From Promethearchaeota archaeon (GTDB lineage Archaea > Asgardarchaeota > Thorarchaeia > Thorarchaeales > Thorarchaeaceae), in the NCBI GenBank assembly GCA_014728035.1, contig WJMJ01000059.1:62001-126000 (forward strand): 64,000 nucleotides of DNA. Reading direction: 5' to 3'. The translations under genes and the position numbers were made by a program. The notes beneath the pieces were generated by a model. The model was not told the origin of the DNA. It ran no database searches and saw only the letters and a program-made list of their open reading frames with translations. Shown one piece after another: positions 43,079-50,613 of this stretch (the first letter of the stretch is position 1; each line of letters opens with the position of its first letter).

Positions 43079-43813
43079 ATGACGAAAGCCAAGAAGATAT
43101 TTGAAACCGCAAAGAAAGAGGGGCGAACGTTCGTCCTTGAACATGAAGCCAAGGACATAATGAAAGAGTATGATATTCCGATTCCACCATATGATACTGC
43201 ATCAACTGCAGATGAAGCTGTAGAAAAGTCTGAGAAAATTGGATTTCCTGTAGTATTGAAGATTTTATCAAAAGATATTCTTCACAAGTCAGACGCTGGT
43301 GGAGTAAAAATAAATCTCAAAAACGAAGAAGATGTAAGAACTGCTTTTGAAGAAATTATGGAAAGCGCTAAGGAATATGGCAAAGAGAAGGGTATCGATG
43401 TGGATCTCAGTAGAGGAGTATTCATTTCCAGTTTCGCTGAGATGGGGACAGAGGTTATTGTTGGTGTTACAAAGGATCCCCAGTTTGGTCATGCTTTGAT
43501 GTTTGGTCTGGGTGGTATATTTGTAGAGGTTCTGAAAGATGTCACTTTTCGATTAATACCTTTGACAAAAGTTGATGCTATGGAAATGGTCGGTGAAATT
43601 AAAGCCGCTAAGATTCTTGAAGGTGTTAGAGGTCAAGACCCAAGAGATATTGATGCACTTGTAGAAATCATTTTGAAAGTTTCAAAGATGGTCGAAGAAA
43701 ATCCACAAATCAATGAGCTTGACTGCAATCCCACTTTTGTATATTCCAAAGGAAAGGGTGCTCTGGTAGTAGATGCTAGAATCTTGATTGGAGATTCTAA
43801 ATCAGATCATTGA
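43079..43813 (+). CDS. acdB: ADP-forming acyl-CoA synthetase beta subunit
   Basis: 244 residues of ATP-grasp fold. FPVVLKILSKDILHKSDAGGVKINL (two parts) holds the ATP-binding lysine and the conserved HKSDAGGV; EVIVGVTKDPQFGHALMFGLGG and the terminal INELDCNPTFVY are the metal and nucleotide loops. Works with the adjacent alpha subunit. The last 17 bases overlap the convergent hypothetical gene. Confidence 0.93.
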   Translation: MTKAKKIFETAKKEGRTFVLEHEAKDIMKEYDIPIPPYDTASTADEAVEKSEKIGFPVVLKILSKDILHKSDAGGVKINLKNEEDVRTAFEEIMESAKEYGKEKGIDVDLSRGVFISSFAEMGTEVIVGVTKDPQFGHALMFGLGGIFVEVLKDVTFRLIPLTKVDAMEMVGEIKAAKILEGVRGQDPRDIDALVEIILKVSKMVEENPQINELDCNPTFVYSKGKGALVVDARILIGDSKSDH

Positions 43814-44999
43814 TTAATCTGTGAAGAAGAATCAAACCCCTTTTCAGGTCTTTGTATCTAAGCCCCTCTTCATCGGGGGGCATAGTCCCACTAGCGACAA
43901 GCAGCAGAAGGGATACCATTCTAGGAACCAGTCTTGAATATTGAAGTAGAAATTCCCTATTTCCCGTTGAATCTACAATCAAGCCTTCCAATCGTCGAGA
44001 TAGTAGTGATAGACGTTCTTCCAGTCCCTCTCTAGGCTTTAGTCTTTTAAATAATGAAACCACATCCGAATCATTCTGAAAAAGTGTAGTAGAAACGCCG
44101 ATGGAATCCAATAACTCTAAAGACTGAAGAATAAACGATCCATAGTGTTCCTCTTCTATTCGTGCATATCCCATATCTACTGATTTTAGCTGACAAAGCA
44201 GTTTCAAGGAGTTTGTGAGAATAGCACGTGTTGCACTTGTAGGAGAAATAGCTTGTTGGGTTAGAAATTCCGCATGTTTATTCTCCAGTCCCGCAGCTCT
44301 CGATGAATCCAGCTGTTTTTCAAATCCTGGGGAGAACGTGATGACAGCTGCTTGATGTAATTTAGAACTCGTTCCGAGCTTTCGAGTAGCTGTCAATGAA
44401 ATGAAGTCATCATATGGTGTGTAAAAAAGAAGAATTCTTAGAACATCATACGCTATTTCGAAGTCCTCTTCAACAGTTGCAGACCGTCCTTTATTCCTAG
44501 CTGCAAATCCGCTTAGTAGGATCCAGATAGAAACAATACTTTCACATAATTGGTAGGTTTCCTTGTTATCTCCAAGGTCATGTTCACTCAAAAAACGAGA
44601 TAGTCGCTCTGATGCATTATCGATTCGGTTTAGAGTGCTAGATCCCATGTCTACTGCAATTAGAGAAGTTATGAATTCTCTAGGGTCATGAGATGGTGGG
44701 CGGATAACAAATCGTGGCCTTTTTCTGGTAAGACTCCACCATTTAGATGTTGAAGCAAAGATATCCAATGTATCAATTGCAATAGTCAAGTCTGCCATTC
44801 TTGTTTTCTTACGGGTGTCTAGAACTGCAGATAGCTTAGCAAAGACTACGAGAAATTTTGTCAAATGTTCTGAGAGTTTCTGCCCTGAATATATGTGATG
44901 GGAGTATCTTTCAAGAACTCGGCTCATTGCTCCCATTGAATCTCTATCAACTTCAGTTCGTAAAAGATTCTTGTAGACCTCTATCGGCTTTCGCGCCAA
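43797..44999 (-). CDS. Four-repeat helical protein (AAA-lid/histone-fold-like)
   Basis: 400 residues. I see four copies of one pattern: a hydrophobic helix, a short basic loop, then a helix of form D-x3-A-x2-L-x2-L. Copies: FLVVFAKLSAVLDTRKKTRMADLTIAIDTL in parts (about 49-78), IVSIWILLSGFAARNKGR then EEDFEIAYDVLRIL (about 155-190), LTNSLKLLCQLKSVD then EEEHYGSFILQSLELL (about 255-290), and a C-terminal one (about 363-398). Each resembles the C-terminal helical lid of MCM/AAA+ proteins or a half histone fold. No ATPase motif is present. Function unknown; perhaps a scaffold or DNA-binding array. Lies behind uppS on the same strand. Confidence 0.5.
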   Translation of the reverse strand: MARKPIEVYKNLLRTEVDRDSMGAMSRVLERYSHHIYSGQKLSEHLTKFLVVFAKLSAVLDTRKKTRMADLTIAIDTLDIFASTSKWWSLTRKRPRFVIRPPSHDPREFITSLIAVDMGSSTLNRIDNASERLSRFLSEHDLGDNKETYQLCESIVSIWILLSGFAARNKGRSATVEEDFEIAYDVLRILLFYTPYDDFISLTATRKLGTSSKLHQAAVITFSPGFEKQLDSSRAAGLENKHAEFLTQQAISPTSATRAILTNSLKLLCQLKSVDMGYARIEEEHYGSFILQSLELLDSIGVSTTLFQNDSDVVSLFKRLKPREGLEERLSLLSRRLEGLIVDSTGNREFLLQYSRLVPRMVSLLLLVASGTMPPDEEGLRYKDLKRGLILLHRLINDLI

Positions 45000-45099
45000 A
45001 TCTGCTTGTACTCCTTTTTGGTTTTATCTTATCAGGACTGGTTTTCTGAGTTTCAAGCTGAGTTGGGTATGTCTCATATAAAAGACTGTGTCACACAAT

Positions 45100-45867
45100 C
45101 TATTTGCCATAGCGTCTTTGTCTCTGCTCGTAAGAACGCAGAGCTCGCCAAATGTCAATTCGGCGAACTGCGGGCCAATAAATCTGTGCAAAATAAAGTT
45201 CTGAATACGCCGATTGCCAAAGAAGAAAACCGGATAGTCTTTCTTCGCCCGATGTTCTGATAATTAGATCTGGATCTGGAGTGCCTTCAGTGTATAGATG
45301 CTGCTCTATCATAGCCTCATCAATATCGGAAGGGGTTATATTGCCCTCCTGAATCTTCTCACTGATTGCTTTAACTGCATCAACGAGTTCAGCTCGTCCC
45401 GAATAGCCAATTGCTACATTGAGGATATGTTTATCATAATGAGCTGTTTCCTGTTCAGCTATAGTAATAGCTTGTTGTACATCCTCGGGGAGCAAATCAA
45501 CACGTCCAATAGCTTTGATTCGAACTTGATGACGATGTACATCTGGATTACCTACCACCTCGCCGAATTTTTCCTTAGCAATTTCCATTATTTCACTAAC
45601 TTCATCTTCATTTCTTTGAAAATTTTCCATAGAAAAAGTATAGAGTGTACATACTGAAACACCTGCTTCCCAAAGGATTTTGAGCACTTGCATAACCTTC
45701 TGAGCACCAAGACGATGGCCAAACCAAGGAGCATCTGCACCGTGTTCTCTTGCATATCGACGATTTCCATCTAGAATAATCCCAACATGTCTAGGTGCAT
45801 TTTCTTTTCGTAATTGACGAAAAAGCCAATATTCGTAGAGACGATAAACTGGACCTGCTATATTCAA
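45100..45867 (-). CDS. uppS: Cis-prenyl diphosphate synthase (UppS/dehydrodolichyl type)
   Basis: 255 residues. HVGIILDGNRRYAREHG holds the catalytic Asp33; YTFSMENFQRNEDEV, the RTSGEERLSGFLLWQSAYSELYF stretch (in two parts) and the IDIWRALRSYEQRQRRYG tail complete the family. It adds IPP units in cis to a short allylic diphosphate to give the long polyprenol carrier used for N-glycosylation. A prenol-kinase-like protein and IPK in this window belong to the same lipid economy. Confidence 0.95.
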   Translation of the reverse strand: MNIAGPVYRLYEYWLFRQLRKENAPRHVGIILDGNRRYAREHGADAPWFGHRLGAQKVMQVLKILWEAGVSVCTLYTFSMENFQRNEDEVSEIMEIAKEKFGEVVGNPDVHRHQVRIKAIGRVDLLPEDVQQAITIAEQETAHYDKHILNVAIGYSGRAELVDAVKAISEKIQEGNITPSDIDEAMIEQHLYTEGTPDPDLIIRTSGEERLSGFLLWQSAYSELYFAQIYWPAVRRIDIWRALRSYEQRQRRYGK

Positions 45868-45938
45868 TTGGAATTTACACTCTCATAAGTATCTGAAAGA
45901 TGTGCATCTATGAGTTTTGTGTTGATACTACAAATGTA

Positions 45939-46310
45939 TCAAATCATTGTTGCAATCTTTTCTGCCGCTCGTTTCATCTCAAGAAAAATGATTCCCAGTT
46001 TAGCATTTGCTGTTGTAGAAACAGTTAGACAAGCATTCATTCCCGCTTGAACAACAAGGAGCCAACCATCTATTCCTTTGATGTTTACCTGCTCAAGATC
46101 TCCTTTTCCAAGTTCGATTGATGCTTTCTCTCCAAGGGTTAACATAGCAGCTGTCATGGCTGCAACCTTTGCCTCATCTACATCGGTGGGCAAAGCAGAT
46201 ACGATAGGAAGTCCCTCAACGCTAACAATAGCACACGCTTCAATCTCAGGAATACTTCCCTGTAATTCGTTTAGTACGCTTTCAAGTGTATCTCCACGGG
46301 ATTCTGACAT
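45939..46310 (-). CDS. Roadblock/LC7-domain protein
   Basis: 123 residues: a single roadblock domain, helix-strand-strand-helix-strand-strand-strand-helix. ACAIVSVEGLPIVSALP (about 27-43) is the paired strand with the family Glu-Gly turn, followed by the AAMTAAMLTLGEKASIEL helix. Roadblock proteins dimerise and bind small GTPases; MglB-type members are GAPs. Own Shine-Dalgarno (GGTGAGG). It follows the MglA/Arf-like GTPase by 157 bases on the same strand. Confidence 0.9.
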   Translation of the reverse strand: MSESRGDTLESVLNELQGSIPEIEACAIVSVEGLPIVSALPTDVDEAKVAAMTAAMLTLGEKASIELGKGDLEQVNIKGIDGWLLVVQAGMNACLTVSTTANAKLGIIFLEMKRAAEKIATMI

Positions 46311-46467
46311 TTGGCCTCACCTTAGTATCATCTAGGAAGTCAATATTCCATAGGTCACATTTCGTTCACTGTGAAAGAACATATAAGCTCTTCTGGGGTC
46401 ACTCCGTGAATTGCGCAATGTGATATATTCCATGGTACATATTTCTAAATCGAATGAATAAATTTGT

Positions 46468-47031
46468 CTATTTGTACATTCGTTTTAGAATTACTTCACG
46501 AGCAATCGCTTGGAAAGCTCTTTTAACGCCTACACCTTGGATTGCAATCGTTTCATAGATTGGAACATTGCCACCTAAGCCTAAGAGATCAAGCATCTCA
46601 TCACGGGACATCCGATTGGGAAGGTCTCGCTTGTTCAACATGACTACAATAGGAATCTCACGACCAAGTGCATCGCCCAAAAAAAGTTTGAGCTCTTCAA
46701 AGCTCTCCACATTTTCGTCGCGTTGGTCCGGAGATGAGTCAGCTACAAAAAGTAGACCATCAGTTCCCTGAAGTACAACCTTTCTTTGATGTCTATGTCT
46801 TTTCTGTCCTGCAACTGTGAAGACATCAAATAGTACTCTTCCACCAGCACTCATAGGCACATAGTCAAAGAATAGAGTCCTATTGGTTTCATCTTCAATA
46901 GCAGTGAACTCTCCCTTTTGTAACCCTTCGACTTTTCCATAAAGCCAACGAAGAGCTGTTGTTTTGCCTCCTAGGCTAGGGCCGTAGAATACTAATTTCA
47001 GATGGATTCTGCCACGATCGTCCTTTCTCAT
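46468..47031 (-). CDS. MglA/Arf-like small GTPase
   Basis: 187 residues from ATG 47031, with GAGGTG upstream; a GTG at 47043 would add four residues. P-loop YGPSLGGKTTALRWLYGK, switch I ERT-like ETNRTLFFDYVP, switch II FTVAGQKRHR (xxxGQ in place of the Ras DxxGQ), and NKRD (base recognition) are all seen; the fifth motif is weak (ETIAIQGVG). The short N-terminus has no lipidation motif. It lies between roadblock genes, as in MglA-MglB pairs of bacteria, and is likely controlled by them. A perfect palindrome lies in its leader region. Confidence 0.9.
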   Translation of the reverse strand: MRKDDRGRIHLKLVFYGPSLGGKTTALRWLYGKVEGLQKGEFTAIEDETNRTLFFDYVPMSAGGRVLFDVFTVAGQKRHRHQRKVVLQGTDGLLFVADSSPDQRDENVESFEELKLFLGDALGREIPIVVMLNKRDLPNRMSRDEMLDLLGLGGNVPIYETIAIQGVGVKRAFQAIAREVILKRMYK

Positions 47032-47074
47032 TGGTGGGTTCACCTCATGTTACAGATACAGATTACACGAGTTT

Positions 47075-47094
47075 TGTACCGACAAGTCGGTACA
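47075..47094. promoter_or_regulatory. Perfect palindrome upstream of the GTPase gene
   Basis: TGTACCG-ACAAGT-CGGTACA; symmetry in fact runs nine bases each side of two central A bases. It lies 44 bases before the GTPase ATG. The outer arms share the form TGTAyCr/yGrTACA with the TGTATCA-N6-TGATACA site upstream of smc, so it may be a shared operator; as RNA it would make a 9-bp hairpin. Confidence 0.6.
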
Positions 47095-47300
47095 TTTCGG
47101 TTGAGAGGGATTATTGCTCAGCACAGATATGTACTGAATCCCGTCTTTAGTCCCGCATTAGGCGGTTAATTGTTTTAGAAATGTTGTCTCATAAAAGCCT
47201 ATTGAGTTTAGTCTCAACAAATGATTCCAGAAAAAGGAATATATTCAGAATGTGCATAGTACACTCTAAGCTGAAAGAGGAACACACCCTGAATTTTCCT

Positions 47301-47768
47301 TTAGACTCGTTCTAATTCAGCTAATGCTGACTTCAAATCTTCTTCGTCTAGCTCCCGATCTTTAGCAGGAGTAGATGGTTCAACTGCAAGGAATTTGTCA
47401 AGCTCTTCAGCAAGTTGGACACCTTGTTTCTTCATAAGAAGACGAATAAGTCCAATATTGACTTCGGCTTCGGAAACAACACATAGAACACCTTTACCAC
47501 AGGCTGAGGCAAAGATTTTCCCTTCTGAGAATTCAGACGTCACAATTTCTAACTCGCCAATCTGGAGGTTCTTACCTTGTTCCTCGCTGGCACAGAACAC
47601 TGCACTAGCAATAGCGCCTATACTATCCACATCAACAGGATAGTAACTCAGCTTACTTACATTTGCAATAGTTAAACCAGTCTTGTCAACAAGAATGACT
47701 TTTCGAATTCCTTTTTCTTGGCGAATAATGTCAGTGAGAATCTTATCGAATACTTTCGGTTCGCTCAT
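47301..47768 (-). CDS. Roadblock/LC7-domain protein with C-terminal tail
   Basis: 155 residues: roadblock domain (about 1-115; KVILVDKTGLTIANVSKLSY near 23-42 is the first strand pair), plus an acidic tail with AKDRELDEEDLKSALAELERV, probably a helix for partner binding. AGGGG Shine-Dalgarno. Separated by 22 bases from the next roadblock gene, so a cotranscribed pair that may form a heterodimer. Confidence 0.88.
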   Translation of the reverse strand: MSEPKVFDKILTDIIRQEKGIRKVILVDKTGLTIANVSKLSYYPVDVDSIGAIASAVFCASEEQGKNLQIGELEIVTSEFSEGKIFASACGKGVLCVVSEAEVNIGLIRLLMKKQGVQLAEELDKFLAVEPSTPAKDRELDEEDLKSALAELERV

Positions 47769-47790
47769 TGGATAACCCCTCTTTCAGCCT

Positions 47791-48081
47791 TTATTTCAGG
47801 ACTACTAATATGAGCCCTTCACTAGGTTCAGGTGCGATATTAATCTGACCCTGGGAGGTATCCAGTGTCAGAAATGATAAACTTCCCTCCCGTAATTCAC
47901 GAACAGCATCTAATGCTTTTCCTACGAGAGAGGTGATGATTGCAGCGACAGTTTCAGTGGTTTCAGGATCCAAATCGCTACTTAATGGAAGTCCTTCCAT
48001 GGTAGTGACTACTACGCCACGAACGCCATCTTGACCCTTAATCTTCTTGATTATCGCTTGTAATTTCTCTTGACTTATCAC
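47791..48081 (-). CDS. Short roadblock/LC7-domain protein
   Basis: 96 residues, a minimal domain: GVRGVVVTTMEGLPLSSDL (about 18-36), then TVAAIITSLVGKALDAVREL and a final pair of strands ending in ILVVLK. Start GTG 48081 with GGAG upstream. It sits between the Sec23/24-like gene (165 bases before) and the longer roadblock gene (22 bases after). Confidence 0.88.
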   Translation of the reverse strand: MISQEKLQAIIKKIKGQDGVRGVVVTTMEGLPLSSDLDPETTETVAAIITSLVGKALDAVRELREGSLSFLTLDTSQGQINIAPEPSEGLILVVLK

Positions 48082-48245
48082 TTAGAGAATCTCCAAATCA
48101 GTTAATCGTGCAATCAGCAATCTATACCCTGCGATTGACTATTTTAGACTTGTGGAGGTGTGTTCCTGAAAATACATCTCTTTTGCGCAATTCGCTCCAT
48201 TTTGAAAGAAAAATGACTGCGCCTCGAATGGCACAGTCCAATACT

Positions 48246-49871
48246 TCATTCCTCCTCATCTTCCTCAAACATCTCTCTTGAACTTCTACGCATTTGGGCA
48301 AGACTTTCTGTGAATGCCTCATCAGAAACTTCAGAGGGAGCTGAAGCTGAAGCAGCTTTGAGCTTCTTTTCTTGATGCTCAATTTCTGCTTCCTCTTTTT
48401 CAAGAGCACGTTCAATTTTGTCAAAAGCTTTCTTGATTTTCTTTGGTGCTTTCATTTCTCGCTTCTTTAGTGCTGATCTGAAAGATGCAATACGTTCTCT
48501 GCCAGATGCTCTATCTCCTCTAAATGACTCTTCTCCTGCTTTTTGAGTGACAAAAGTAGCACCAACAGTTGGATCAAGTGTATCAATGATTTCTTCTTCT
48601 TTATCTGCTACCTTTAATCTAGTAGTTACTGACCGTAATCTTCTCGCACCAGTTTCATCTGTATAGGCTACTTGGACTTGAATAGGAATTTCCTCCTGTT
48701 CGATCTCATCTTCTGGCTCTACCTCGACATATAGTTCATGTTCGTTACCTACAACAGCAATCTTGCTTTCACTTTTCTTCTTCAAATCTTCAATAACAGC
48801 ATGAGATATCCCAGATGCGTCTTTCAATTTTACTCCCGCAGGCGTAATCAGTCGTACTTCAACATCTCGTCCAAGAAGAGAAGCTCCTGCAAGGCGCGAA
48901 AGACTGCGGTCCAGTTCATTTGGTGTGACATAATACATCTGTCCATTTGTTGCTTCAGGCATGAGACCAAGTGTTTTGAGTTCCATTCCTGCACCAGATG
49001 CAATACCAACAACATCAATTGCAGTTCCAAGCTCACTAAACATTGAACCAATTGATTCGTAAAACTTAGATGCTGGGGTTACTTGATATCCTTCAAGAGC
49101 GCCAATTCCTTCGTTCGCAAGACCATCAGTAAGAATTACAACACGACCGACATTACGATGTTTTGCAATAACATATGCCATTGCAACTGCTGGGCCAAGG
49201 GCTGTTCCGCCCATATCTCGTAAAGCTTGAACATGTTGTTTCACTTTTTCGGAATTCTTTCCAATATGGACAAGATTGAATTTGTCAAGCAAACTTTTGG
49301 TGCTCTCTACAATACTATCTAGACTTGCATAAGTTTCACGGGGTAATACTATTGGCTCTCCAGTTTGAAGATTACGAAAAACAACCGAACTTTCGAATTC
49401 GATAAGACCGAACATCGTATCTGGTGAGTTTGCTGCAAGACTCTCAATAGATGTACTAAGACTTCTCTTTACAGCTGATAGATTCACTCCGGACATAGAA
49501 CCAGATACATCGATTAATGCAATGAATGATTTACCCCCGACCGGGACAGCATCAGTCACTGTATCAGTTTGCTCTGGGGCTGGAGAAATCACAAAGTCTG
49601 ACTCATTTCCAGCAAAGACTACTTCTCCCTCTATGACATTCAAAGTACTACAGAAAGGACATATGAAATGCTTACCAATCTTGGGATTTTCTTTGATTTG
49701 ATCTACACTAATTAGAAACCCATTACATTTGTGACAAGCAATAGGTTTACCGACAATCTTAGTCACATCACGTGCAAGATCCCTGAACTCCACGCGAAGA
49801 ACATAAGGTATGTCTTTCAAAACTTTCTTTGAGGCGGGAAACGCCTCAGAACTGGTTCTCAACATAGGCAT
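48246..49871 (-). CDS. Zinc-finger plus VWA protein, Sec23/Sec24-like layout
   Basis: 541 residues from ATG 49871, which has GGAG ten bases before; the frame runs back to 49928 (560 residues). Counting from 49928: a zinc finger CHKC...CPFC (C65, C68, C90, C93, followed by TLN), a linker, a von Willebrand A domain starting FIALIDVSGSM (MIDAS DxSxS at 140-144, TDGLA later), then a beta-rich region (about 350-460) and a charged coiled coil with an acidic tail. Finger, linker and trunk are in the same order and spacing as in COPII Sec23/Sec24. Unlike those, the metal site is intact, so an ordinary VWA scaffold is also possible. Upstream of two roadblock genes and the GTPase. Confidence 0.75.
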   Translation of the reverse strand: MPMLRTSSEAFPASKKVLKDIPYVLRVEFRDLARDVTKIVGKPIACHKCNGFLISVDQIKENPKIGKHFICPFCSTLNVIEGEVVFAGNESDFVISPAPEQTDTVTDAVPVGGKSFIALIDVSGSMSGVNLSAVKRSLSTSIESLAANSPDTMFGLIEFESSVVFRNLQTGEPIVLPRETYASLDSIVESTKSLLDKFNLVHIGKNSEKVKQHVQALRDMGGTALGPAVAMAYVIAKHRNVGRVVILTDGLANEGIGALEGYQVTPASKFYESIGSMFSELGTAIDVVGIASGAGMELKTLGLMPEATNGQMYYVTPNELDRSLSRLAGASLLGRDVEVRLITPAGVKLKDASGISHAVIEDLKKKSESKIAVVGNEHELYVEVEPEDEIEQEEIPIQVQVAYTDETGARRLRSVTTRLKVADKEEEIIDTLDPTVGATFVTQKAGEESFRGDRASGRERIASFRSALKKREMKAPKKIKKAFDKIERALEKEEAEIEHQEKKLKAASASAPSEVSDEAFTESLAQMRRSSREMFEEDEEE

Positions 49872-50050
49872 TTGAGATTCGACTCCAAAACAATTGAGTG
49901 TGATTACTCCGAAATCTATTAAATTCATCGACGCGCTACTTGTTAATAGCAGGTAGAAGCAAAAATTAGACTATCGCCACATAAAATATAAACGCAGTTA
50001 ATAACATGCACATTATGTAAATACATGACCTCCGCGGAGTAAGAATAGAC

Positions 50051-50419
50051 ATGGTAGTTAGCAAAACGAAAATAGAAGAAATTGTTGCTGAAACTATGGC
50101 CAATAATCCAGAAATTGAAGGTATGATTGTTTGTAATGCAGAAGGAGAAGTCCTTTTTGGCCATACTCTAAGTGCAACTATTATGCATAAAGAGGTAGCA
50201 GAATTTGTTGTGAAGATTTCAACTAACTCATCCCAGCTTGTTAACGGACTGGACCAAGGAGGTCTCAAGGAGATTGACATCTCGGCCGAAACTGGTTTTG
50301 TGATGATATTTGGAGATGTTAAACTAATATTGGCAGCTTTTGCAGGTGAAACCGCTCGGGAATCTTTGGGTTTGGTTCGAATGACATTGCGGCGTGCGTT
50401 GATGAGTATGATAGGCTAA
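50051..50419 (+). CDS. Roadblock/LC7-domain protein
   Basis: 122 residues, divergent from the Sec23/24-like gene. IEGMIVCNAEGEVLFGHTL (about 21-39) is the paired strand, then VAEFVVKISTNSSQLVNGL and a basic final helix LGLVRMTLRRALMSMI. The 10-bp palindrome CTCCGCGGAG (50030-50039) lies upstream and includes the likely GGAG ribosome site. Fourth roadblock gene of the cluster and the one nearest smc. Confidence 0.88.
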   Translation: MVVSKTKIEEIVAETMANNPEIEGMIVCNAEGEVLFGHTLSATIMHKEVAEFVVKISTNSSQLVNGLDQGGLKEIDISAETGFVMIFGDVKLILAAFAGETARESLGLVRMTLRRALMSMIG

Positions 50420-50464
50420 TATGGCAAGCAGAGTTAGCTTTTTTAGCTATATTATAATATCCTC

Positions 50465-50557
50465 GTAATACCAATATACATATCCGTGGATAATGCGGGT
50501 ATTACTTGGGTATTACCAAGTATAATAGATAGAATCTTGTATCATTCCCCTGATACA
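50465..50557. promoter_or_regulatory. Operator-like repeats upstream of smc
   Basis: Two perfect 7-N6-7 palindromes, TACTTGG-GTATTA-CCAAGTA (50503-50522) and TGTATCA-TTCCCC-TGATACA (50538-50557), are 35 bases apart centre to centre. In addition GGTATTAC occurs twice in direct orientation 11 bases apart (50498, 50509) and once inverted (50465-50472). This density suggests regulator binding or leader hairpins before the smc operon. Confidence 0.55.
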
Positions 50558-50613
50558 CGAGAGGAGACACGCCAAATTTAGTCTAATAGAGATTAACGGG
50601 AAGGGAATATGTC

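Noticed and set aside
45006..45260. Plus-strand 84-codon frame
   Set aside because: Most of it is antisense to uppS, whose C-terminal motif is conserved there.
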